Shown here: positions 33,675-43,400 of the stretch, piece by piece
Layout of the letters: each line of letters opens with the position of its first letter
Numbering within the stretch: the first letter of the stretch is position 1
Assembly: GCA_963995525.1 (NCBI GenBank)
Contig: OZ023205.1
Location: 41,690,379 to 41,754,378 of the forward strand
Reading direction: 5' to 3'
Length of the DNA: 64,000 bases
Source of the DNA: Escarpia spicata
Taxonomy: Eukaryota; Annelida; Polychaeta; Sabellida; Siboglinidae
The notes under the pieces: generated by a model
The model's database searches: none
The model's input: the letters and a program-made list of their open reading frames with translations, nothing else
What the model was told of the DNA's origin: nothing
Translations under genes and position numbers: made by a program

Positions 33675-34303
33675 ATGCGCGGACCACTGTTGAAGCATCC
33701 GTTTACGTGTATAGTATCAGGTACTACGGGATGCGGTAAGACGACGTTCGTCGCCCGTCTGATACGACACGCTATGATCGATCCACCGCCCGACAAAATT
33801 ATGTGGTGCTACGGGCAGTGGCAGACCGCCTACGCGTCTATGTCGCCGAAAATAGACTTCGTAGACGGCCTGCCGGCTACGACATATTTAGACGGTAAAA
33901 AGAGGACGCTTGTAGTACTCGACGACTTCATGGAGGAAACCGATAGCGGAGTGACGGCGCTGTTTACTAAAAAAGTAATCATTGTAATACGTCGGTCGTA
34001 CAACTCCGACAGAACATGTTTCCGAAAGGGAAAGAAAACCGTACAATCAGCCTGAACGCCCAATACTTAGCGCTATTCAAGAACCCCCGAGACGTCGGTC
34101 AAGTAGGTCACCTAGCGAAACAGATGTACCCGGGAAAGGTCAACTACATGATAGAGGCTTTCAAAGACGCGACGTCGACGGCGTACGGCTATCTCTTCGT
34201 GGACCTGAAAAAGGAAACGGAAGAGGACATGCGCCTGCGTACCTGTATATTTCCAGACGACCCCCTTCAGTACGTCTACGTACAGAAGGGTGGCCAACTA
34301 TAA
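33675..34303 (+). pseudogene. ATP: FtsK/HerA-type genome-packaging ATPase, frameshifted
   Basis: An A32-like packaging ATPase of Polintons. Walker A is SGTTGCGKTTF near residue 15 and Walker B is TLVVLDDFME near residue 77. After ALFT the frame changes at an A6 run (33969-33974) from phase 0 to the -1 frame, in which the rest is open, including GKENRTISLNAQYL and the C-terminal DPLQYVYVQKGGQ, to the TAA at 34301. Start chosen at ATG 33675; GTG 33669 is also in frame. One lost base explains the break: mutation, assembly error or, less likely, slippage. Role: ATP-driven DNA packaging into the capsid. Confidence 0.9.
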
Positions 34304-34306
34304 ATA
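34299..34306 (+). promoter_or_regulatory. TATA box overlapping ATPase stop codon
   Basis: TATAAATA contains the ATPase TAA stop (34301-34303) and lies 36 bases before the ATG of the next gene at 34342. This suggests that gene has its own promoter. Confidence 0.6.
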
Positions 34307-34341
34307 GAGAGCGACGTCGCCGCGTACGCTTATTAGTCGTT

Positions 34342-34752
34342 ATGACGGGACGACGCGCGGTGGTAGCGGCGAAACGACGACCAAAGGTGGCGCCGACGGT
34401 GTCGGAGCAACGCGTGAAGAGACACATTTTCGCCCTGCAGCTGTTGGATAGACATAAGCGGAACATCGAACTGCGAAAAGCCGTTCTCGCCCACTCGGAG
34501 GTCGGTCTCATATGTAGTCTGTGCGATTGCGCGTACAATATTCTGAGAGGGAACTTGAAGGTGTCGCCGAAGCAGAAACGCATGTTGACGAAATACAGAG
34601 ATCACCTGCGTGACCTGGTCAACAAACGAATTCCGGTGAAGCGGAAGCGAGCCATCTTGCAAACGGGGGCGGGTGGCTTTCTGACGGCCCTGCTAGCACC
34701 GTTAGCGAGCACCGTTCTCCTGCCACTACTCAAACAGGTCATCGGGGGTTAA
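34342..34752 (+). CDS. small Polinton protein with hydrophobic C-terminus
   Basis: 136 residues. A strongly basic N-terminus (RRAVVAAKRRPK) is followed by a helical middle with a CSLCDCAYNIL segment. The basic KRKRAILQTGAGG precedes a hydrophobic tail FLTALLAPLASTVLLPLL ending QVIGG. Polintons commonly encode a small protein with such a Lys/Arg-GGF-hydrophobic end beside the ATPase; a membrane-active virion component has been suggested by analogy with adenovirus pVI, but this is inference. Stop at 34750 lies 3 bases before the next ATG. Confidence 0.72.
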   Translation: MTGRRAVVAAKRRPKVAPTVSEQRVKRHIFALQLLDRHKRNIELRKAVLAHSEVGLICSLCDCAYNILRGNLKVSPKQKRMLTKYRDHLRDLVNKRIPVKRKRAILQTGAGGFLTALLAPLASTVLLPLLKQVIGG

Positions 34753-34755
34753 TCG

Positions 34756-35412
34756 ATGCAGTACGCGAAGAAGATGGCGTTGGTCGACCCGCGATTTGTG
34801 GAACGCCTCCTGCCACCAACACAGCCGTCGAGCAGCACGCCCCGATCACGTGTACTGAGTAGCCTGGACAGCGACATGAAGGACATTCTAGAGCGATCGG
34901 ATTTATCCGAACGCGATAAGGTGGCGTCGTACAATCAACTGCTGAGTCGCTACAACACTATAGAGGCGGCTCGAGCGGCGCAACCGGTACGCGTGTCGAT
35001 GGTCAACGCCGACGGCCGCGGCGAGATACAGCCCGCGGCGGCTGCGGCGGCGGCGCCATCGTCGGAGGCCGTAGAGCGCGAAATCGTAGCCAGCATGCCG
35101 AAAACGCTGAAAGGGAAGGCGAGTCTACTTATCGCGAAAATGAAAGCCGATCCGTTGTGTCGATGGAACGACCGCGGCGAATTCGTGTACGACGGTAAAA
35201 CGATCGCGGGGAGTACCATGGTCGATCTAGTGAACGATCTCATGCGAACGAGAACGAAGACGACACATCCCCTAGGATGGCGAGCTTTCGGGTTGAGCAT
35301 CAAGGGTATGAACATTCCTATGGAGTTCGTCGGCAACCCGCGCTATTGGGAGTACATGGAGCGACGGCGGCGGCAAAGAGAAGAGGAGTCGGAGGCGTCG
35401 GCGGTCAGTTGA
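34756..35412 (+). CDS. conserved Polinton protein of unknown function
   Basis: 218 residues starting MQYAKKMALVDPRFVERLL. Low-complexity Ala/Ser/Pro linker near residues 90-105, then a more conserved C-terminal half with GKASLLIAKMKADPLCRWN, STMVDLVNDLMR and GWRAFGLSIKGMNIP, and a charged RRRRQREEE tail. I recognise the pattern (KK-LVDPR start, domain with W-N-RGE and DLVNDL) as typical of Polintons between ATPase and integrase. No enzymatic motif is visible. Open reading frame unbroken. Confidence 0.75.
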   Translation: MQYAKKMALVDPRFVERLLPPTQPSSSTPRSRVLSSLDSDMKDILERSDLSERDKVASYNQLLSRYNTIEAARAAQPVRVSMVNADGRGEIQPAAAAAAAPSSEAVEREIVASMPKTLKGKASLLIAKMKADPLCRWNDRGEFVYDGKTIAGSTMVDLVNDLMRTRTKTTHPLGWRAFGLSIKGMNIPMEFVGNPRYWEYMERRRRQREEESEASAVS

Positions 35413-35558
35413 GCGGGGAAGGCGGCGCGAAGACGACGTACGGGCACTAGAAAGAGACAAGGAGCGTTGGACGTCGTGACGTGGGAATCGATGTGACGAT
35501 GCCGCCGATACAACGAACGGTCGTCGTCGTCGGTCTCGTCATCACGGTTATCGCTCTC

Positions 35559-35566
35559 TATATAAT
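35559..35566 (+). promoter_or_regulatory. TATA box of integrase gene
   Basis: TATATAAT, 37 bases before the chosen integrase ATG at 35603. Confidence 0.6.
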
Positions 35567-35602
35567 ATTCGTCGTTCATTGGTCGTCGTCGTCGTCGTCA
35601 TC

Positions 35603-36736
35603 ATGGTGACCGGGTGGAGTCGTCGTCGTAGTCCAAAACGAAACCTTCGACAACGAAACGACGACGACGACGATGAACTGAATGAACTCTACTTCGATCC
35701 GAAACGGGCGGGTAGTTACGGAGGCGTCGACGCGTTGCACCGGGCGTCAAATGGGGGACGACGACGACCGGACGTCGAGAGGTGGCTAGCGGCGCAGGAC
35801 GCTTATACCCTACACAAACCGGTTAAAAGACGTTTCAAACGATGTTGCGTCATCGTGGGCGGTCAAAACCAGCAGTGGCAAGCCGATCTGGTCGACCTGA
35901 CTAGGCTAAAAAAACACAACGACGGTATAACATTCCTATTGACGGTCATCGACGTGTTTTCGAAGCGGGCGTGGTGCGTTCCGTTGAAGAGTAATTCCGG
36001 CGCGTCGCTCGTCGCGTCCTTCGAGCGTATGCTGAACGACGCGCAACAGCCGACGAACGCGCTGCAGACCGATAAGTGGACCGAGTTTCTGAACCGACCC
36101 CTGCAAACGTTCCTAAAGAGTCACGGCGTTCATCATTTCGTGACGCATAACGAGGAGACTAAAGCGAGCGTCGTGGAACGATTCAATCGGACTTTGAAAA
36201 CGCGAATGTGGCGTTATTTTAATAAACACGAGACGCTGCGCTACGTAGAGGCGTTACAGGATTTCGTGCATTCGTACAACAACGCCTATCATCGAAGCAT
36301 CGGTAGGACGCCGGCGAGCGTCGACGCGACGAATCAGGAGGACGTATGGCAACGCCTGTACGGCGGCGGCGGCGGCAGGCGGAAAAAACCGAAACTTCGC
36401 GAAGGAGATCGCGTGCGTATCAGTAAGACGAGGGGTCAATTAAAAAAAGGATGCATGGCTAACTGGAGCGAGGAGCTCTTCACCGTCGTAGAGGTGCATC
36501 CGTCCGAACCGCCCGTTTATCGCCTGAAGGACGACGCCGGGACACCGGTAGAGGGCGCCTTCTACGAACAGGAAGTACAACGCGTAGTCGTTCCGAAGGA
36601 CAAACTATATCGAGTGGAGGCGGTTCTGCAGCGACGTCGGCGCGGCGGCGGATCGGAGGCGCTCGTAAAATGGAGCGGTTACCCGGCCTCCTTCAATAGT
36701 TGGATCGACGCCGCGGCGCTCATGGACCTATTATAG
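35603..36736 (+). CDS. INT: retrovirus-like integrase with chromodomain
   Basis: 377 residues. Basic N-terminus with an Asp/Glu run, then an rve core: WQADLVDLTRL (first Asp, about residue 100), LQTDKWTEFLN (second Asp, near 160) and ETKASVVERFNRTLK (Glu, near 193). The core is followed by a YNNAYHRSIGRTP motif. An SH3-like segment (GDRVRISKTRGQLKKG) and a C-terminal chromodomain (EALVKWSGYPASFNSWI) complete it. The usual Gly after the second Asp-Lys is Trp here. TTG at 35579 is also in frame, but ATG 35603 follows the TATA box at a suitable distance. It catalyses element insertion with a 6-bp target duplication, as seen at the ends. Confidence 0.95.
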   Translation: MVTGWSRRRSPKRNLRQRNDDDDDELNELYFDPKRAGSYGGVDALHRASNGGRRRPDVERWLAAQDAYTLHKPVKRRFKRCCVIVGGQNQQWQADLVDLTRLKKHNDGITFLLTVIDVFSKRAWCVPLKSNSGASLVASFERMLNDAQQPTNALQTDKWTEFLNRPLQTFLKSHGVHHFVTHNEETKASVVERFNRTLKTRMWRYFNKHETLRYVEALQDFVHSYNNAYHRSIGRTPASVDATNQEDVWQRLYGGGGGRRKKPKLREGDRVRISKTRGQLKKGCMANWSEELFTVVEVHPSEPPVYRLKDDAGTPVEGAFYEQEVQRVVVPKDKLYRVEAVLQRRRRGGGSEALVKWSGYPASFNSWIDAAALMDLL

Positions 36737-36857
36737 CGCGGCATGCGTTGGACGCGTCACGAGGAATGCTGGCGGCTGCACGAGTCATGCTTATGCAGGG
36801 GAACGTCGCTCCTCCCGTATAAGGGGCCCTGCTGTAGCCGCAGACCGCAGTGGCGCA

Positions 36858-37256
36858 ATGATGATCGACGAGGTGGCGAGGGACGAGCAGCCGAAGAAGA
36901 AGACTACCAAAGAGGACTCCGTCGACGCCGCTACTGGTTCAGAGCAGCCGACGAAGACTACCAACGAGGACTCCGTCGACGCCGCCGAGAACGCCGACGA
37001 CTCCACCGTCCACGAACCCGTTCCATGGCGGCTCTGCGGTAACAAATGCCCAAAGGCCGAAATCGTATTCCTCTCTCAGGTCATCGTCCTGTACTTCGTC
37101 ATCGCCGTTAGTATATACAATCTGACGCGGGGTCAAGGCGACTCCAACCTGTGGACGGCGCTGTTGAGCAGCTGTCTCGGTTACCTGCTCCCGAGTCCGT
37201 CTATGAGCGGCGGCGGTCGACGACGACGACGCGACGACGATGGCGGTATCGTCTGA
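36858..37256 (+). CDS. small Polinton membrane protein
   Basis: 132 residues. An acidic/Lys-rich, partly repeated N-terminus (two PTKTTNEDSVDAA-like units), then two probable membrane segments: IVFLSQVIVLYFVIAVSIY and LWTALLSSCLGYLLPSP. An Arg/Asp-rich tail follows. The NLT...LW-LLSS-LGYLLP-P pattern is common to a small conserved Polinton protein near the minor capsid gene. The last 17 bases overlap the start of the minor capsid gene. Confidence 0.7.
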   Translation: MMIDEVARDEQPKKKTTKEDSVDAATGSEQPTKTTNEDSVDAAENADDSTVHEPVPWRLCGNKCPKAEIVFLSQVIVLYFVIAVSIYNLTRGQGDSNLWTALLSSCLGYLLPSPSMSGGGRRRRRDDDGGIV

Positions 37257-38094
37257 CTTTTACCTGACGCTACCGAGCAACGCGTCTATCAAGCGGCACC
37301 CCGAAAATACGTTGACGCACTACATCACGACGCTGCCGCGACGTTTCGACCTGCCTGGCGGAGAATGGGAATGCGGACTGGTGACGCTACAGTACCCGCA
37401 CACGTGGTGCAACGTGAGAGAGGCGGACGTCACCTTCTACCTGTCGGCGCCGCGAGGTGAGACGGGTCTTTTCACGACCATGGACGGTATCGGAATATAC
37501 CGGCAGGGTACGATTACTCACGGTTTCTACAACAACGTTTACGTGCAGCTCAACGAGGCGCTAATGAAATTGTGCACCGATAAGGTCAAGGCGCGTCTAG
37601 AGTACAGCGGCGTCTCTAACCGTATGACGCTGCGTATGTCGTCGGGTGTCGCCTTTACCCTACCCGATACGAGCCGTCTGAAGAGCGTGCTAGGTTTCCA
37701 TAAGAACGTTATCGTGAGTCCCCCGATGATGGGCCCCGAGCCGGAAGTCGTTATCGAGAAGAACCCCGCCGCGTACACGTACGCGTACGAAGGTCGCAAT
37801 ACGGTGGATGTGAAGGCGGGAGTCGACACCCTGTACGTGTACACGGATCTCGTGGAATCGCGCGTCGTCGGCGACGTGTACGCGCCGCTCCTTCGAAACA
37901 TCGCCGTCTTCGGTACGAACGGTAGCGTTATTTCGGAAACGTTCGACCGCGTCCAATACGTGAAGCTGCTGCGGCATCAATTCGATACGATCGAGGTCGA
38001 TATAAGAGACGATTGCGGTCAACCGATACCATTCGAGCGGGGGAAGCTAGTGGCGACGCTTCACATCAGACGCTGTAAATCGAGATTGTTTTAA
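37240..38094 (+). CDS. minor capsid (penton-like) protein
   Basis: 284 residues, unbroken. Starts MAVSSDFYLTLPSNAS and has HPENTLTHYITTLP, GEWECGLVTLQYPHTW and a C-terminal FDTIEVDIRDD. This is the familiar pattern of the Polinton single-jelly-roll minor capsid protein that forms the pentameric vertices. It lies directly upstream of the core-like protein and MCP, the usual virion cassette. ATG 37240 overlaps the end of the upstream membrane protein gene by 17 bases. Confidence 0.9.
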   Translation: MAVSSDFYLTLPSNASIKRHPENTLTHYITTLPRRFDLPGGEWECGLVTLQYPHTWCNVREADVTFYLSAPRGETGLFTTMDGIGIYRQGTITHGFYNNVYVQLNEALMKLCTDKVKARLEYSGVSNRMTLRMSSGVAFTLPDTSRLKSVLGFHKNVIVSPPMMGPEPEVVIEKNPAAYTYAYEGRNTVDVKAGVDTLYVYTDLVESRVVGDVYAPLLRNIAVFGTNGSVISETFDRVQYVKLLRHQFDTIEVDIRDDCGQPIPFERGKLVATLHIRRCKSRLF

Positions 38095-38099
38095 CCACC

Positions 38100-38504
38100 A
38101 TGCCGAACCCGTACGAGGATTACTACGTTCGACAGGTCGGCGGTCAACTGCCGGTCTTCGTCGGCGGTCGGGGTCAACGAGGACACGGTCTGGGTAATAT
38201 CTTCGGGAGCCTGTTTCGAAGCGTCATGCCGCTTTTTAAGAGAGGCGCCATGGCGTTGGGAAAATGCGCGCTCAAAACCGGCGTGCACGTGGCGCGGGAC
38301 GTCGTCGGCGGCGGCAATCTGAAAGCGTCAATAAAACGACGCGCGAAGGAGGCCGGCGTCGATCTTCTCGACGGCCTATTGAAAGGGCCGCCGCCGAAGA
38401 GGCGGATGAAAAAAGTGCCGCCTATAAAGAAGCCGCGTCGAACGGCGACGACCGTCAGTAGACGGAAGAGAGGGCGTCGACCGATCGATATATTCGACGC
38501 GTAA
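38100..38504 (+). CDS. basic core-like protein (adenovirus pX-like)
   Basis: 134 residues, starting five bases after the minor capsid stop. N-terminal PYEDYYVRQVGGQLPVFVGG, then GQRGHGLGNIFGSLFRSVMPLFKRG, a Gly-rich amphipathic region. The C-terminal half is very rich in Lys/Arg, with KKPRRTATTVSRRKRGRRP, a likely nuclear localisation or DNA-binding signal. Such proteins precede MCP in Polintons and adintovirus-like elements. Frame intact, unlike the left-arm copy at 21864. Confidence 0.8.
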   Translation: MPNPYEDYYVRQVGGQLPVFVGGRGQRGHGLGNIFGSLFRSVMPLFKRGAMALGKCALKTGVHVARDVVGGGNLKASIKRRAKEAGVDLLDGLLKGPPPKRRMKKVPPIKKPRRTATTVSRRKRGRRPIDIFDA

Positions 38505-38506
38505 CG

Positions 38507-39810
38507 ATGGCGTTCGTAAATACAGCGTGCGAGGGCGTGAAGGCCGAACTGGACCTGGTCACCGGACCGATGACGCAGAAGAGCATCGAGAGCAGTAGTG
38601 GACCGTCTACCAACCGCTGACAGCTCTCGACGCCGGCGGTCCTATCGAGTTCCTTATTCCGGGGTCGAGTAACGACTATACGGACCTGGCGAGCCTTCAA
38701 ACGTACGTCCGCTTCAAAGTGGTTCAGGGGGACGGTACCGATCTGGCGGCAGGCGCCAACGTGGCGCCGGTCAATAATTTCCTCCATTCGATGTTCAGTC
38801 AAATCGACGTGTCGCTAAACGGTACGCTCGTGACGCCGTCGACCAATACGTACGCGTACCGGGCCTACATCGAGACCCTGCTGAGTTACGGTATCGACGC
38901 GAAACGATCGCATCTCACGGGGTCGTTGTGGCACAAAGACAGCGCCGGACACATGAACGCGCGCGGGGACGACAACACCGGGTTCGTAGCGCGGCGCGAC
39001 CTGACGGCGGCCAGCGCCGAGGTGGAGATGATGAGACACCTGCACGTCGACGCGTTTATGCTAAACCTCCTCCTACCGAGCGGCATCGACACGAAAATAC
39101 GCATGGTCTACTCGAAGGACGCCTTCGCGCTCATGTGCCCGACTGCCGCGCCGGGGTGGCATATCGTGATACGCTCGATTTGCCTGTACGTCCTAAAAGT
39201 GAAGTTGAACCCGGAAGTCCAGCTGGGTCATATCAAAGCGTGGACTTTGGGAACGGCTAAGTTTCCGATGCGCCGCGTCGACTGCAAGTCGTTCTCGATA
39301 ACGGCGGGTACGCTATCGCACACGCACGAGAACCTGTACATGGGTGCGATTCCGAAACGCATAATCCTGATGATGATCAACAACGCCGCCTACAACGGAG
39401 ACTACACTATAAATCTGTTCAACGCGCAGCACAACGACATAAACTTCCTCGCGCTCATCGTCGACGGACGTCAGGTGCCGAGCAAGCCGCTGCAGCCGGA
39501 CTTCCCGCACCACCGGTGCATACGAAGCTACATGAATCACTTCGAGGCCACCGGAAAGGCGGGCGAGGACGCTGGGAACGACATATCGCGCTCGGACTTC
39601 GAAGCCGGCTACACCGTCTTCGCTTTTGACTTGACCCCCGACTGTTGCGACGGGTACCATTTCAACGTCGTGCGTCAGGGGACCGTGGGCGCTGAAATGC
39701 AGTTCACGACGCCGCTAGCCCGACCGATGAACGTCGTCGTGTACGCGGAATTCGAGACGGTGATGGAGATCGACCGGACCCGGAACGTCCTGTACGACTG
39801 TACGTCGTAA
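38507..39810 (+). pseudogene. MCP: Polinton major capsid protein, copy C, frameshifted
   Basis: Hexon-like double jelly-roll protein. The ATG lies two bases after the core-protein stop. About 30 codons in, near 38594, a base is missing compared with copy B (GAGAGCAGTAGTGG versus GAGAGCTGTCAGTGG) and the frame ends. The remaining frame is open from before 38719 to 39810 (GANVAPVNNFLHSMFSQIDV, SYSITAGT-like SFSITAGT, LTPDCCDGYHF). It retains the 33-residue segment missing from copy B. The TAA stop shares its last A with the protease ATG (TAATG). Confidence 0.9.
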
Positions 39811-40257
39811 TGGATACGTTCCAACTGATGCGTCGCCTGGAACGCGACGCGTACGCTAAACGCATCGTCGTCGGCGTCGTGCCTAAAAAGACGCGCTACT
39901 TACCACCGCCGCCACTTACCCGATGGCTGCAATACCGACGACGGCGGCGGCGAACCGGGGGAGCACTGGGTGGCCGTCTACGTCGACCTGCGAGGCGTCG
40001 GCGAGGACTTCGATTCGTACGGTCTGTCGCCGCTACACGCCGACTTCCGCGCCTTCCTGCACCGACACTGCGGCGACGCGTGGACGTACAACGACAAGCG
40101 ATTGCAGAGCGTCGTCTCTAACGTGTGCGGACAATATTGCGTCGCCTACCTACTCCTCCGATGTCGCGGCATGCCGTTGACGTCGTTCCAGAACCTATTC
40201 GGCACCAATCGGGTGGACAATGACTGTCTCGTATTCGATTGGCTAAGGCCACATTAA
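39810..40257 (+). pseudogene. PRO: adenain-like protease, copy C, frameshifted
   Basis: The first 28 codons match the intact copy at 23657. Then base losses around 39890-39935 remove part of the Ala-rich segment and shift the frame, so the middle reads as Arg-rich nonsense. The His-containing GEHWVAVY region is also degraded in frame. From 39970 another frame restores VDLRGVGEDFDSY, the catalytic NVCGQYCVAYLL and an extended C-terminus (VFDWLRPH). No intact enzyme is encoded. Confidence 0.9.
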
Positions 40258-40426
40258 CGCTTCGCTTTTACGTGTATAGTAGTAATAAAAAACGACGACA
40301 AACAAATGTACGCAATTTTGTTTTATTACCCTACCCTACATACATAGATACATACAGAACCCTACCCCTAGGCGGCCCCCCACCCCTAGGTTAGGTTAGG
40401 CGAGTTAGACGAGTTAGTTATACGAG
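40258..40426. promoter_or_regulatory. convergent intergenic with opposing poly(A) signals
   Basis: AATAAA at 40284-40289 serves the rightward genes; TTTATT at 40322-40327 is AATAAA for the leftward PolB. It also has TACATACATAGATACATA, a C-rich block and GAGTTAGACGAG repeats. The transcription units converge here. Confidence 0.7.
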
Positions 40427-43400
40427 TTAGACGAGTATCGGGGCCGTGGTGACGCCGTCGTCGAGCACGCGGCGTTTAGAGTAGAAGTAGCTCAACGCCG
40501 CGCGCTCTTGAACGTACGTCAACACGGACGAGTCTTTCACCTGGAAGCCGCGGTTCCAGCCGACGCCGCTGCGTCGGTCGCGCAGTACGGCGAGGAAAGT
40601 GTTCTCGTCGATGTCGGCGTTCTGACGTTTGCTCAGACCCTTCGTGCTGTACTTCGCGCCGTCGTCGCCGCCGAAGCAGTAGTACGTTTTGCTGCACAGC
40701 GCCACGATTCCGTCGCCGCGCCACTCTTCTTTGAAGAGACCCAGCGTACGACGATCGAACAGACATCGGCGCGCGCAGCAGTCACCCCCACCCTCCCACG
40801 CCAGTCCGGCAATGCGGCATCGTACGTACGCGTCCACGTGCGCATTGCAGCATTCGGCCGGAAACCAAAGCGAACGATTCCGGAAGTAGTGTTCGCGCAG
40901 CGCTTCCGGTACGTGCGCATCGATGTACGCCGAATCGGTGTCCATAGCGCAGTACTGGAAGAGCGGACGGGGAATGTAAGCGTCGACGAAATCGTAGTAG
41001 AACTCCAGCATTCTCAAGTTCGCATATTGATACACGAAATAGCCGATTTGGATAGGCAGGCCGTAGACGACGGTGCGCTTATTATTGATCGCCACCTCGT
41101 ACAGTTCGTCGTCGACGACGACGTCGAGTTGCCGGAAGCGCCGATTGTTGACGAGTTGCGAGGCACCGATCGGCGTGGCGTACTTGATATCCCGGTGCCG
41201 ATCGACGCGCGTAATCGTCTTCCCGTACGAACTGTTGCCGAGTAGTTTAAAGGTGTCGGCGATGATCGCTTTGTCTGGGTCGACGTCGCCCTCGCATCGC
41301 GCCGTCGACACCGTATCGCCGAAGCGGCGAAAGCACGCGATCGGCGTGTACTCGATCACCTGGTAGATGCGCGCGACGACGAGCCCGTGCTCCAGATACC
41401 AGCGTAGGAGGGGCGTGGCGAGCACGATCGCCGTGCCGAAGTAGCTACCGACGAGCGTCCGTTGAGGTCGGGTGAGTAGGTCGTGCGACTCGGCATAGCG
41501 GCGCATGAACGGGCTGAGATCGTCGCGCGTGATATCGACGTTCTTGAACAAGGGCTGCATTTCGGCGAACTTGGCGCGCAGCGCTTCCGGCACGGCGATA
41601 TCGCAGTGCACGAGGCCGAACAGAGAGCCGTCGCGTACACCCTCCAGTATCGTCGAGCGCGTACACCGCCGTGGTTGCCATCGTGACGCGTCGGGCACCG
41701 CGGGGTGTCGCACGGCTCGCCACTGGCACTCCCACATTTCGACGACGACGTCGACGTGGCGGCGTAGGTAGGCCGTCACGGCGATCGTCTCGGCGTACAG
41801 CGTCGTCATCGGTCGACCGTTGACGGCGTTCGTCGTCACGTGCGTCTGGCACGTCGGGCAGCCGTGGAAGTAGCAGCCGTGAAATTGATACGCCGTTCGC
41901 GTGGCGGCGCACCAACCGTCGACTCTTTACTTGCCGACGCGCCTCTCGCGTCCGTTCAACTGGTGCCGTATACGCGTGTCGGTCCGTTCCGCCTCGTACG
42001 TCAACCACTCCACGGCCATACGACCGTAGCGGTGCACGCGCTCCGCTCGAAAGCCGTTCTCGGCGCGTCGGCGCGTGTACCAACCCGTCGGCATCTCCCG
42101 CATCATCGCCGATAGATAGAGGCCGTTAGCGTCATAGCCTACTATCGAACGACACGGGTCGCCGCCTCGAATCGACGTCACGCCGGCCTCGTGATGACGC
42201 GCGATGAACAGGGAGAAATGGGTTGACAGCGGCAGGTCGTTGAATAGGTACAACAACGTCAATCCCGGTAAGCAGATGGCGTCCTTGAACATATCGATGC
42301 GCTGACGGCGATAGAAGGCGAACTGCCGCTCGAGGGCCTCGAGAAACGGCGCCACATCTCGATTATTATACCAGATTAGAAAATCGCGCATCGTCGTCAT
42401 GCGTTCGTCACGCCACGCCGTCGCACAAATTTCGTACGCCTCCGCGGAGATTCCCTCGCGTTTCAGGTGGCTGTAGAAAGTTTCGCGCGGCGGCAGGACG
42501 GTCTCGTCCAGGCGCGTCAACGCGTCGATATACTCGTACGGAAAGTACCCCTTCGTCGCCGCGCAGCCGTACGCTTTCAGATAGCGCTCGTAGCTGACAC
42601 CGGGCGCGAGATAATTAGTTATGTTGAGTAATTTCAACGTCGACGTCGTCAGGCACATGTAATTGTTCTGTCGTTTAATGGTGAACGCCGACGATGTCGG
42701 TTATGAGTAGGGGGTCAAGTACTTTTTGACGACATTCAAATCGTACTTACCGCTGTTGAAACCCAGTACGGGCATTTGACGAAGGTGCGTCCACAGGCGG
42801 TCGGCGAGTGCGGCGTACGGTGACGCATCGTCGTCGTCGTAGCACCGTCTTCGCCGCCAGTCGTCGTCGAGCGCCGCGAAGACCGCGTCATAGCGGGGGC
42901 GAAGTGCCGCGCACGCCGTCGCGCTCACGGCTTCCAGGTCGTCGATGAGGCGGCGCGCCAGTTCGGCTGAATCACCGGTCGTGACGTAACAGCGCGCCGC
43001 TTCGTGTCCGGGCACGTTCGACGCGACGCTCACGCTGAGCAGTTCGTGTCGCGCTAGCCACCGGCATTTGTCGGTATCCGGCGGTAGATCGTTGGCGGCA
43101 AAATAGCATTCAAAATCGAAGGTCGCGCGGTACGGGTAGTAGCGCAGGTCGTAGTCGTCGACGTCGATGCCTTCGTCGTCGAGTCGTTGAAACACGGACG
43201 GCGTCGGTCGGTAGACGCCGCCGGGAAACACGTGACGAACGCCACCTTCGCACGTCGCTTCGTGACGCCGTAAAGTCGACGGGAACCGCCAGAGGGAGTT
43301 GTCGCATTTCGAACACTTGTACGTTTTCGCGTACGCGCGCAGGTCGGTTATGTACGAAAAGTGCGTCTCGTACAGGTTGACGCTCAGGGTCGTGGGGTGC

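Noticed and set aside
33969..33975. Programmed -1 frameshift in the ATPase
   Set aside because: The zero-frame context T-AAA-AAA-G is not a canonical heptamer and no downstream structure was evident; a lost base is simpler.
35579..35602. TTG start for the integrase, adding a Val run
   Set aside because: A (GTC)n repeat; ATG 35603 is a normal start at a suitable distance from the TATA box.
40508..41245. 245-codon plus-strand open frame
   Set aside because: Antisense to PolB; the minus strand carries the polymerase motifs and GC-rich codon bias explains the open shadow.
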